Positions 45,621-56,412 of a stretch of 64,000 bases of DNA are shown here, piece after piece. Positions within the stretch are counted from its first letter, which is position 1. Each line of letters opens with the position of its first letter. The stretch covers positions 1-64,000 of the forward strand of contig JAKEKT010000056.1 of NCBI GenBank assembly GCA_021495925.1. The letters are read 5' to 3'. The notes below the pieces were generated by a model, which was not told the DNA's origin, did no database searches, and saw only the letters and a program-made list of their open reading frames with translations. This DNA comes from Diplodia intermedia (lineage: Eukaryota; Ascomycota; Dothideomycetes; Botryosphaeriales; Botryosphaeriaceae). The position numbers and the translations under genes were made by a program.

Positions 45621-48600
45621 TTACCTGCTGCTGCCGCCGAAGGGCGTGGACTGACCGGATGAGGCGTCGCTGCTGTTGCTGTTGCCGAACAGGCCGCCGG
45701 TGGCGGGTGGTTTGTTGGCGCCGAGAATTCCGCTTTCGCTGTTGGAAAAGAATCCGCCGGTGGTGCTGTTGTTCTGGGCGCCGCCGAACGGACTGGATGC
45801 GCTGCCGGTGTTGTTTTTGGCACCGAAGAGACCACCTCCAGGCGAAGTGGTATAGTCCTGCAGTCTCAGTTCCTCAACAGAGAAGTTCCGCCAAGGCTGC
45901 TGGGAGGTGATCGTCTGGTAGTGTTCGGTCTGGCCGGTTCGATCGCTTTTCTCCACGTAGGCCTGGAAAGGAATGCCGCGGCGGTTCTCTGGTGGACTTG
46001 CGGGGGCGGAAAATACCGATTGTGCGCCCGAAGGGACCGACCTTGACATTGAGGGCATGGAAAATGAAGGTTTAGAAGGCTTTGACTCGGGATTCGGCAA
46101 CGGTGTAGAGGGTTGCGCTGGAGTACGCTTTGGCTTTGCAGGGGTGGGAGTGGCGTGCTTAGTTCTGGCTGCAGGCTTCCGAGGTGTTTCTATCAAGTAC
46201 TTAGCATCGTAATAGGCGACTGCGCAAGACAAGCCGATGGAGGAGTCAAAGCATATTTACAACAAGTTTCATTTGATAAGACACGATGTACATCAAGTTG
46301 AGGCAGAACTACCTACCTGGTGGTGGCGCCTGCCGGGCATGTCTGCCCACTATCTTCAACCCCTCCTTCAAACTCCTCAACCTCTCCCGAAGCATGGAAC
46401 GCTCGTTCTTGGTTTCCTCGGACTCGGATGCCAGGCTCGCTAGGGTTTCATCATCCATCTCCGAAACAACCCCCGGTGAGAGGATGTCGGGAAGAGCGGA
46501 TACAAGGCAGCTTTCCACAGCAAGAGTGGCCGCATTGTCGATAAAAGTGTGGAGAGCAACCTTCGAACCGTCAGTCAGTTCCGGCCAAATCGATAGCGGC
46601 CAGAAGTCCGAACATACCTTATAAAATGCCTCCATGCAGTACAACAGCTCCTCCGAAGCGGACTCGCCTTCATCATCCACGCCCGACGAATCCATGGCTT
46701 TTGTGATTTCCTGCGGCGTAACCTGGATCTTCAACGTATCTGGGCCTACACACCAACGCCCAAGACGCTGCGAAACGTCCTTCTGCAGCTTCTTAACTTT
46801 GAGCTTCTGCATCGACTCGCGAAACAGCGGATTATAAGTGATCAGATGTTCCGACTTGTAAGGTCTCAACAGCTCCTGGATCTTCGCAAACAGCTCCTTC
46901 TTCTTTGCATCCATGATGGGCTGGATGTGCTCTTCCAGGAGCGCGTAGTTGGTATGGCCTTCGGTCAGCGAGCCGAGCAGCGTTTCCAGGAAACCGAGAG
47001 CGGCCTGCCAGATGATGTCGGCATGTTCCTTCACGATGACTTCCCACGGCCTCGCCTGCTCGCGGAAGATGTCGCAGACGAGGAGCGGGTTGTACATGCC
47101 CGGGAGCTCGCAGCCGCGGCGGCTGCGCTCCATCTCCTCGATCTCTTCCAGGTACTCGGACCGAAGCGTGATCCTGGGAGCGGGAGCGGAGCTCTCAAGG
47201 ATGGAAGGGATAGATGAACTGATCGATGTGGCACGTTTGAACTCGGGCTCCTCGCCCTCGTTGTCGACAATGGTGTTGCTGTGCCCGTAATTCTGCATGA
47301 CGAACGCGAATTCTTCGTTGGCGTTCTGGATGACGGCGCGCAGACGCCGACACTGGGCTTCTTCCTCCGTCGGCTGGGTGAAGAACTCGTTTTGGTACGC
47401 CCCGCGGACGGCGTCCATGGTCAGCCTCTCGAACGTCTTGCTGATGTCCACCAAGTAAGCTCTCTGATCCCTGGGGCTCTCGCGCGGCTCCCCCATCCGC
47501 GCCAGCCCGCCCTCGCACTCGGAAATGCCCTTCTTGATCTCCTCCTGGAGGACCGGCAACTCCGTCCGGATCTGGCGCAGCAAAATGCCACCCAGCCTTG
47601 TCCTCAGCGCGTCGACGCCCACATGCGCTTTCAGCACACTCCCCCAGATGCCGTTCGCAAAGAACTCCTTCTCCGCCTTGTCGCGCGCCTCGGACGGGGC
47701 ATCCTTCATCGCGTGGTCGCGGTTCTTCACCACGTGCCACCCCAGCCTCAACTCGTGCTCGGCGTTCTTCGCCAGCCGCACGACCGCCGCCTCGTCCTCG
47801 CCGCCCACGACGACGCGGTCCGGCTTGGTCACGATGCCCAGCGTGCGGCGGCCCTCCGGGTCCGCCTCGCGCGCCAGCCGCAGCACCGCCTGGTTGGCGT
47901 GGTCGTAGTTGGCGGCGACGACGGCGAGGATGACGGAGCGCGGGTTGCGCGCGTACGTCTGCGTCAGCCGCCGCACCGTCTGCACGTCCGCCGCCGTCTG
48001 CCCGCGCGCCTCGGATTGGATGAGCCCGGGCAGGTCGACGATGGTCAGGGGCGGCCAGTTGGGGCCCGAGATGTCGAGGTGGAGGACGTCGTCGTTGATG
48101 GACTTGTTGTGGTTGCTGGCGCTGCTCGTCGTCGCCGTTGGGGTGTCTGAGAAGAGTGATGAGCTGCCGCTCATGCACCTCTTCGCGTCGTCGATGAGGC
48201 CGGGGAAGTCGGAAGGGTTGGTGAAGGTGGCGCTGAAGCGCTTGAGGCGCTCCTTGTCGGCGTCGCTGCGCGATGGCCCGGGGATGATGCTGATTCTGAT
48301 CTCGCGGCGCGGTGAGCGGCGCAAGGCAACCTCTGTGGCGAATGTCGTGCAGATGCCATCTTTGGTGGGAAAGGGGAGGTGCGTGATGGCTTCGAGGAGG
48401 GAACTTTTGCCGGAGGATTGATCGCCGCAGACGATCAGTTGCGGGAGGTCGATGTGCTTGCTGATTCCGTGGCCACGAAGCTCGTCGATGACATCGAGCA
48501 GACTGGCTTGATCGCCATTTTGGAGTTGGCCGAGTGCCGTGTCTTCTAGAGAAACAGTCTTCATCTCCACGTCTGGTTCGTCGAGTCCAACCGCTTGGAG

Positions 48601-48678
48601 CTTAGCGGCGAGAGCCTCAGGTGAATAAGGAGGAGTGTCCGCAGAGGCTCCGGGGATAGGTGTGCCGTAAGCAGACAT
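45621..48678 (-). CDS. Dynamin-like (Mx-type) GTPase with C-terminal FG repeats
   Basis: Exon 1 46317-48678, exon 2 45621-46219; intron 46220-46316 (97 nt); 986 aa. GTPase domain: P-loop GDQSSGKS at 85-92, CTTFATE switch I, DLPGLI and TKPD. A long middle/stalk region and a GED-like helical end near 700-780 follow. The first exon closes in a Pro-rich PPP segment. The second exon encodes a Ser/Pro/Lys-rich linker and a tail (about 915-986) with GLFG twice, PFG twice and Asn/Ser/Gly spacers, as in FG nucleoporins. An acceptor 30 nt further on (exon start 46189) keeps frame and drops ten residues. The start at 48678 has a purine at -3; an ATG eight codons upstream (48702) is possible. The role is membrane remodelling of unknown site. 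Confidence 0.88.
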
Positions 48679-49972
48679 AACAGGGCTAGAGCAATGTGAC
48701 ATGCAATGTCCAGGAAGAGTGTGGATAGGGAAGAACAAGAGTGATGCTCAAAAGTACAAGTGTAGTCAATGAAGCAGTTCTGATTCCAATAGCATCCAGT
48801 TCAGCGAGCACTTACTTTATACCCATAGATCATCACGTACAAGCTTGGTAGCCTAGATGAAACCGGGCGAGCCATGTCCACCGCAGCTTGGGACGAGAGG
48901 CACGAACGTTGCTATTCTTAGCACTCCTCTTACCCATGGAGCTTCCAGGGGGGGCACTACATAGCCCCCGAGCTCTCGGTATCCATTCAGAATTCGCGGA
49001 ACTCAGGCAGCAAGGCATAGTTGAGACTGTGCCGCGATACTCGCCACACGTCGTTCTTGCCGATCTACAGAACGTCTCTGCAGGCCCGACGTCGGATCTC
49101 ATTCTTTTAAGGGATCGTCAGCTCTGGGATTGGATGAGTGAAAGCGTCGACAGAGTGATAACGGCGTCACCGAAGCTGATTTGTTAGAAGTACAGCTGAC
49201 AGACCACTCGGAAGCTCCATCCTGCAGGGGCTACAATGGCGGTTCCGCAGTCGGGCCGGATCAGGTTGCTATTATGAGGACAGTACGGAGAAGCACGCAG
49301 GTGTGTGGTGGTTTGTTTCCTTCATTTTGTGGCGGTATAAAGACGAGTGTGCTTGGAGGAGCTTCTCGTTCCATGAATTGAGATCAGTTGCTCGGGATGC
49401 TCAAATTACAGATGGGAGCATTGCATCGCCAGACCGAGCAGCCACGGCGTTGCGTACCCAGATCTTGATGGTTTCCGAAAAGGTATAGGCGTAGATTGTG
49501 CTGTGCCGCACCAGCAAATCAGCTCACGGTCCGCGAGCAAGGCAACGGGCGCTTAATAGCAGGCAAACATCAGTATCTCGGTAGATCAAACGCGTTCCGC
49601 CGGGTCGGTACTTGGAGGCGGAAGCACTGCGGTCTCCACGCTCCTGATGACTACCGTGCACTGCCTTGCTGTGCCGCGTCGACGAATTGAGGGAGGCGAT
49701 CTATCAAGATCTACATGGCGGCGCTTGGCGGCGGAGCAGAGCTGAACAAAGTCGAGGCGCAGGTCGGACGACGATTGCGCAGTGCTAAATTCCCCGTACC
49801 TGAGCTGTCAGCATGCATTGGGAAAATGTCGATTGCTGGTAGGATGGTGTTGAGGTGCAGTCGGAGGACCGGGGAAGGCGTGCGCTCCGTGCGGGATGAC
49901 GTTTGGCGCCACGCGAACTCGGGAGCTGCTGCAGCTCCTGCCACCTCCACAGCACATCTCGAAACACCAACC
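48679..49972. other. 1.3-kb intergenic region between divergent genes
   Basis: Dynamin promoter (minus) and ChaC promoter (plus). Short frames only (up to 100 codons, none with a domain). No gene seen. Confidence 0.5.
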
Positions 49973-51129
49973 ATGAGTGAAACACAGGAGGATTTCTGGC
50001 TTTTTGGCTACGGGTAAGTCCTTGTCCAAGCTTCCCCTCGACCCACCCGCCTAACCAATTCCACACCTGTAGAAGCCTGATATGGAAGCCACCGCCACAC
50101 TATGGTACACACTTTCCCCCGCCGTGAAGACCAGCCCGCCCGCCACAATTGCTGAGCCACTCGCGAATCTCCCTGCAGACCAGCGCCTCCCAGGCTACAT
50201 CGAAGGCTATGTTCGCCGCTTTTGGCAGGTACGTGCGGCTGCGTGAACGGATGCTGCGGCACAAGAAAAACAGACCGCAGTGCAGCAAGCGCGGCAAGAC
50301 GTGTTTCGGAAGACTACGGACGAGAGCAGGACAGAGAGATAACGGCCGCATTGCAGGCGAGGTACGCGCCCCGAACCTCCCCCCTCTGTTCTTTGGCCCC
50401 CAAGCCAGCGCAGAAACCCGGGCGGGCTGACCGAACGCGCGCTTCAGCGAAGACCACCGCGGCACGCCCGAAGCGCCAGGTAGGGTTGCGACGCTGATCG
50501 ACCGCGCCCACTGGGAAACTCTGACCGACCATGTACGTTCCACGCCGTCCCAGCATGCATACGCACGAGCACAGCAAGCGCAAGGCAATAACCTCGTGAC
50601 CTCTCTCCAGCACGACGCCCCCGCCGAGAAGGTCTGGGGCGCAGCATACCACATCCCAGCCTCGCACGCCGCCTCGGTCCGCGACTACCTGGACATCCGC
50701 GAGATCAACGGGTACAGCATCCAATACACGCCCTTCCACCCGGCCGCCGACAACAACACCAACGAACCCATCCACTGCCTCGTCTACATCGGGCTCCCGG
50801 AGAACCCGCAGTTCATGGGCCCGCAGGACCCGCAGCGGCTCGCCGAGCACATCGCGCGCAGCTCGGGCCCCAGCGGCGAGAACAGGGACTACCTGTACCA
50901 GCTCGAGCAGGCGCTGCTCGGCCTGAGCGCCGACAGCAGCGACGAGCACATCACCGACCTGGCGCGCAGGTGCAGGGAGGTGGAAGCGACGATGACGCGG
51001 CGGGCGGGCGCGACGACGGCCGAGGAGGGCGCGTTGAGGCCGGACACCGTTCCGGTCCCGACGGTGGTGGTCGGGCACCCGTTGCACCGGGTAGGCAGCA
51101 CGGAGGAGCAGGAGGAGGTGGAGAAATAA
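49973..51129 (+). CDS. ChaC-type glutathione-specific gamma-glutamylcyclotransferase
   Basis: Cytosolic enzyme that cleaves glutathione to 5-oxoproline and Cys-Gly. Six exons: 49973-50013, 50073-50104, 50179-50228, 50357-50361 (5 nt), 50448-50532, 50611-51129; introns of 59, 74, 128, 86 and 78 nt; 243 aa. FGYGSLIWKP at 11-20 is the family signature and binding loop. FWQASEDHRG at 39-48 is complete only if the 5-nt exon GCGAG is used; without it the frame hits TAG after 11 codons. Catalytic Glu102 lies in REINGY. The C-terminal 40 residues are a polar extension ending in Glu-rich sequence, longer than in animal CHAC2. Introns crowd the first third of the gene. Confidence 0.92.
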
Positions 51130-52147
51130 GTAGATCGACGGAAAAAGTGCTTGGGGTGGTTGAGGGGGAGGGGGATGTAGAGGGGGTTTTCGGTAGCATC
51201 CACCGTCTCTCGGTCTGCATGTGTCTAGAGCCGGCCTTGGCGGTGGCTCGTTGATGTGCGAAGTTATCCTTTCCAGCTTATTGCCTGTTCCGTAGAGGCG
51301 CGCATGATTGCGAAGTCTGAAACTCCGGTGTTGATTCTCAGAGGTGGTTGATCGTCTTCATAGCCTCCTTGCCCCGGCCTAGTACGATGTCTCCCAAGGC
51401 TAAGGTAATGGCCTGGCGAGAGTAGTGTTGGACCGGATAAAGGGAAAGGGGTTAATACCGAAGTCCAACTGTCCCGGCTACGCCCAAGCTCTGGGACCAT
51501 GCGTATTGAGAACTCTATACTCAAAGTACCTATTCTAGACCTAGTGGATATATATATATGTATATATATATATCTATTTTAGCAAAGATTATAGTAGTGC
51601 AAAAATTGTAGCCTTCATTTTCGTTACGGTTTTATAGCGCTCTAAAAGATGTAAAGGTCAGTATATAAGTGGGGTTTGGCCAAGAAACGAACACTGAACA
51701 ACACAGAAATCAACGCCTTTTAGAACAGCATGACATTAAATTTTATGCAAACCTTGAGAGGTGTTTAATTCTAATCAGGAGGTTGAATGCGACGAAACGT
51801 GCGATTACGACCCATTGCTCATGCGATACACAGCAACGGGTGACGGATGGGTTGATTGTTAATATGCCTTGTTCAGTGGAGAATTGGGGTGGTAGAGCGC
51901 AAACCTGAGGACGACAGGGAAAGTGTAATCTGAGTCAATGCAGCCAAACATTGGAAGGAGGGAAGGCCGGCGAGAGGGCGGAAGAGCGCGCGCGACTTTG
52001 GCTGGAAACGCGAACTCACAGGCACTGGAGACTTCACAGTCGTTTCAAAGAAATTCCATACCGTCCGGTAAATGGCGCTACAAACAAATGTACAAGGTTA
52101 GGTTGCCTCTATGACCTCCTAATATGCCCCTATCCACCCCCCATCTT
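51130..52147. other. 1-kb convergent intergenic region with AT-rich core
   Basis: 3' flanks of ChaC (+) and NDUFS2 (-). The stretch of about 51530-51800 is clearly more AT-rich than the rest of the window and includes a TA microsatellite. No gene seen. Confidence 0.5.
51548..51573. repeat. TA dinucleotide palindrome
   Basis: ATATATATATAT, one G, then TATATATATATAT, flanked by G and C so that the whole forms a near-perfect palindrome that could extrude as a hairpin. Confidence 0.8.
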
Positions 52148-53613
52148 TTACCTATCGACCTCACCGAACACAAGATCCATCGTACCAATGATAGCCACGG
52201 CATCCGCCAGCAAGTGACCTCTCGAGATCTGATCGAAGGAACCCAAGTGGGCGAAACCGGGCGCCCTGATCTTACACCTGTACGGCCTCTCGCTTCCGTC
52301 GCTGACGAGGTAGACACCCATCTCGCCCTTGGGCGCCTCGATGGCGCTGTAGGTCTCGCCCGGCGGGACCGAGTAGCCCTTGCTGTAGAGCAGGAAGTGG
52401 TGGATCAGGGCTTCCATGTTCTCCTTCATGGCGGCGCGCGGTGGGGGAGCGATCTTGTAGTCCTCGACCTTCACGGGGCCGGCGGGCATGTCGTTCAAGC
52501 ACTGGTGGATGATGCGCAGAGACTGCCTGAATTCTTCCATGCGGCAGAGGTAGCGGTCGTAGCAGTCGCCGTTGACGCCGACGGGGACGTCGAACTCAAC
52601 CTTGTCGTAGGCGTCGTACGGCTGCGACTTGCGGATATCCCACGGCACGCCGGAACCACGGAGCATGACACCGGTGAAACTGTAGTTGAGCGCGTCGGCA
52701 GCGGAGACAACACCAACACCCTTGGTTCTGCCGATCCAGATACGGTTATCCGTCAGGAGTTCTTCAGTCTCATCGATACGGTCACCGAACTGAGTGGCCC
52801 ACTGGTAGATATCGTCCAGCAAGCCAACGGGAAGATCCTGAGAAACACCACCAGGGCGGACGTAGGCAGCGTGGAGACGGGCACCGGAGACACGCTCATA
52901 GAATTCCTGCAAAGTATTAAACCGACCGCCATTTATCGATTCACGAGTGCCACGCTTACCATCAGCTTTTCACGCTCCTCGAAACCCCACAGGAAAGGCG
53001 TCAAAGCACCCACATCCATGGCGTGCGACAAGACGGACATGAGGTGGTTAAGGATACGGGTGATCTCGCCAAACATGGTACGGATGTACTTGGCGCGCTC
53101 GGGAAGCTCAATGTTCAGCAGCTTCTCGACGGCCAGCGAGTAACACTGCTCGTTGGTCATCATGGAGACGTAGTCGAGACGGTCGAAGTAGGGCAGAGCC
53201 TGCAGGTATGTCCGGTACTCGATGAGCTTCTCGGTGCCACGGTGCAGCAGGCCGACGTGGGGGTCGGCGCGGACGATCTCCTCGCCATTGAGCTCCAGAA
53301 TCAGACGCAACACGCCGTGGGCGGCCGGGTGCTGGGGTCCGAAGTTGACGGTGTAGTGGCGGATCTTGCGGCCCTTCGCGTCGGCCTCCTCCTGGTGGAG
53401 GGTGGTCTCGTTGATGGGGGTCGCGTAGTCTTCCTCGGTCTCGACGAGATGGGTGGTGGGGAGGGGTTCGGCGTAGTGGCGCGGGAGCGAGGTCGAGATG
53501 CTGCGGGCGAGGTTGGTGTAGCGCGGGAGGGCGCTGCGCGTGGCCGGGGCGCGGGAGGCGACGGCGAGCCTCCGCGCGGTGGTGCCGGCGATTCTGGCGA
53601 GGGAGACGGGCAT
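52148..53613 (-). CDS. NDUFS2: Mitochondrial complex I 49-kDa subunit
   Basis: Nuclear-encoded core subunit of NADH:ubiquinone oxidoreductase that helps form the quinone pocket. Two exons, 52960-53613 and 52148-52906; intron 52907-52959 (53 nt); 470 aa. Residues 1-45 are an Arg/Ser/Ala-rich mitochondrial presequence. The mature protein shows FGPQHPAAHG at 91-100 and HRGTEKLIEY, with the quinone-site His and Tyr. The second exon begins EFYERVSGARLHAAYVRPGG. It ends VFGEVDR, the usual C-terminus. The start is the first ATG giving the presequence; the frame is open but uninformative upstream. It diverges from RPC40 over 514 bp. The Neurospora name is nuo-49. Confidence 0.97.
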
Positions 53614-54127
53614 TGTCGCTGGTGGGAACAATGCCAGGCCCTGTGCAGGTCGATTGTCGGGGGCGACGAGTGGTAGAGTGGAGAGGCGATGAGCGGGAGC
53701 TGCGTCTCCGAATGATGAGGTCGACGATTCAAATCCACGGCGATTGGCTAACGGGCCTGCGCCGCCCGTGCGAAACCATGGCCAAATGCACCCCCACGAA
53801 TTCAGGAAAACGGGCGCGGATGGGAGCAATTGTTCTCGTTTGAAGCTAGACAAAGCAGAAATCCGAGACGACGGTATCCCTCCAGAAGCAAGACCACTGA
53901 TCCGAGCATTATTTGGGCCTCTGTCGCGGTCGTTGTTCGCATCTGTGCGCCTGTGTTGCGGCCAGGGTTTCGCACGCCTCCCGAGCATGGTGCAGAGCCG
54001 AGTCGCAGGGCGGTCGCAGGCGGCAGATCCCTCGGCCGCGGTTCTCCCGCCCGAGAAGTTCAGAGCAGTCGCAACTTTTTTCGATGCGCCGACAGTAATA
54101 GACTGCACGAAGACTCGCCCAGACGTC
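53614..54127. promoter_or_regulatory. Divergent promoter, NDUFS2 / RPC40
   Basis: 514 bp between start codons on opposite strands. The NDUFS2 frame reads through most of it without conserved content. No TATA box stands out. Confidence 0.55.
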
Positions 54128-55422
54128 ATGGTTCAAAAGCATCAGCCAACCCAGGAGGAGCTGGAGCGCCGTCGGGTATGCTCGTTTTGGCCCTTCTCTC
54201 CCACGCTTCTCTAATATACCACAGATCGTCGGCGTCCACGCTGAGCATGTCTCCAACATCTCTTCCACCGACTTCCCCGGCCACTTCCCCGGCGAAGACC
54301 ACAAATGGAGCCTGGAGAAGTTCAAGCAGGTACGCGCTGGCTGCCAAGCCATTCGCATTGCAGCATGCTCATACCTCCCAGAACTTCCGTGTCGATTTCC
54401 ACCGGAACGAGCAGTTCGAAGCCCAGTTCTCTCTCGTCGGCGTCGATGCCGCCATCGCGAACGCCTTCCGCCGTATCATGATCGCCGAGCTCCCCACGCT
54501 CGCCATTGAGGATGTTTACATCATCAAGAACACCTCTATCATCCAGGACGAGGTGCTGGCCCACCGCCTGGGTCTGATCCCGCTCAAAGGAAACCCCGAG
54601 GCTATCAGAAACATGACCTGGTACAAGAAGCCTGAGAGCGGCGAATCCGAGGAAGCCGCGCACACCGACTACAACACCGTGGTCATGGAGCTCAACGTGC
54701 AGTGCGAATGGGCGCCGGAAGCGCGGGAGATGGCCAAGAAGGGAGAGACGGACCCGAAGAAGCTCTTCATCAACTCCAATGGTACGGCCCGTAACAGCCC
54801 CCCGCCAACCACATGAATACTGACGGCGATCCACACAGTATACGCGTCCCAGATCAAGTTCGTCCCCACCGGCCGCCAGACGGAGCTCTTCGCCGGCGAC
54901 GGCGCCATCCAGCCCGTCAACCCGGACATCCTGATCGCGAAGCTGCGGCCGGGCCAGAGCATCAACCTCTCGATGCACTGCATCAAGAGCATCGGCGCCG
55001 ACCACGCCAAGTTCTCGCCCGTCGCGACCGCCACCTACCGCCTGCTGCCGCACATCCAGATCACGCAGCCCATCCTCGGCGCCGACGCGCACAAGTTCGC
55101 GCGCTGCTTCCCCGCCGGCGTCGTCGCCGAGCAGACCGTCTCCGCCGCCGAGGCCGCCCAGCCCGGCTCGCCGTACGCCGGCCACGAGGGCGAGAAGAAG
55201 GCCGTCGTCGTGAACCCCTTCAACGACACCGTCACCCGCGAGGTCCTGCGCCACGACGAGTTCAAGCACAAGGTCAAGCTCGGCCGCGTGCGCGACCACT
55301 TCATCTTCAACGTCGAGAGCACCGGCCAGTTTGACAGCGACGACCTGTTCATCCAGAGCGTCAAGGCGCTCAAGGTCAAGTGCCAGGTTATGAAGAGGAA
55401 CATGGCAAACCTGATGAGGTAG
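54128..55422 (+). CDS. RPC40: RNA polymerase I and III common subunit AC40
   Basis: Alpha-like subunit that pairs with AC19 to nucleate Pol I and Pol III assembly in the nucleus. Four exons: 54128-54175, 54225-54329, 54382-54781, 54839-55422; introns of 49, 52 and 57 nt; 378 aa, normal for the family. Residues 50-85 carry the alpha-motif region (VDAAIANAFRRIMIAELPT), and VYIIKNTSIIQDEVLAHRLG follows directly. The insert domain lies in the middle. DHFIFNVESTGQ near the C-terminus belongs to the dimerisation fold. The first two exons are short and phase 0. The start at 54128 gives a polar N-terminus (MVQKHQPTQEELERRR). Confidence 0.95.
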
Positions 55423-56412
55423 TCGCGCTGCCCGTATACCCTCCAAAAAGATGGATTTTGCATAGCCAAGGCGTTCCGGTTGGGATTTGAATTGGTGCGT
55501 GGGGCGGATATTGCTCGATGTTTTGGTAATTTCGTGGCGATGGTTTACAAAAGAGGGGCAGCTTTGGGGTCTGGCTTTTTTTGCTTCTTATCCCTGACCA
55601 AAAGTTACATCCGTGATTGATAGAGGGCGGCGAATGGAAAATGAAGCCATGCCGAAGGGAACATGCTTTTTCGTGGTCTTCAATCCGGGCAACCGTTTTT
55701 TTTCACGAAGATGATGGAGGACTCCCACACTGCAAAGCATGAAAGAAAACAAAGGCTTCTAAAAAGTCCAAATTTCTAGTGTTCGTGTCTTTCAAAATGT
55801 CGTGCTATCGCTGAAGGGTATCCGTCTTTTTGGCAAGCTCTACAAACATTATCGGGGGAAGTCGTAGAGAAGAAAAGGTAAAAAAGCAAAATGCCTGCCA
55901 ATGCTCGCTCTCCGTCTCGTACATACAATGCTGTCTATACGTCTCGTTCGCGCTGATATCTTTGTTTCATCAATCATCCGCCCTCGGCTTCCGTCCCAAT
56001 TCTCGTCATTAATCTCATGCGTTTCTCTCCGCTCGTTAATATTCACAATTCAAAAATCAAAAGGAAGGGGGGTGGGACCAAGGGGAAAACAAAGGAAAAA
56101 AGGGGGGGAGGAGAAAGGACGCCCTCCTCTTCTACTGCCAACGAGGCAAAAGAGATGACGAAGTGCGTGGTGTAGTGTGCGACTCCCTTGCTCAAAGAGC
56201 ACCGTCCTACGGTTGGTCTTTTGCTCGATTTCAGTCTCGGGCAGATGCAGCCTCAATACGCTGCCGCATCTTACGCCGGCAACTTCTCTCCCGTCCCCTA
56301 GCTCGCGATAGCAGAAGTTGTTACTCCCAACAGTGTAGCGGGTACGCGTGGGTGCGTGGGTGGGTGGGTGTGTGCGTGGTGGAAGGGTCGCCAACACCGC
56401 CAGCCACATTCC
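55423..56412. other. Convergent intergenic region with polypurine tract
   Basis: 3' flanks of RPC40 (+) and the poly-Gln gene (-). A nearly pure purine stretch at about 56046-56124 could adopt triplex or strand-asymmetric structure. No gene. Confidence 0.55.

Noticed and set aside
47195..48178. 327-codon frame overlapping the dynamin gene
   Set aside because: Same strand, other frame of the GTPase exon; Arg/Gly-rich, no start or family features.
50229..50447. Single 219-nt intron in ChaC
   Set aside because: It joins the wrong frame and meets TAG after 11 codons; the 5-nt exon restores the family motif exactly.
53715..53745. tRNA-like B-box resemblance (GATTCAAATCC)
   Set aside because: No matching A box or acceptor stem around it.
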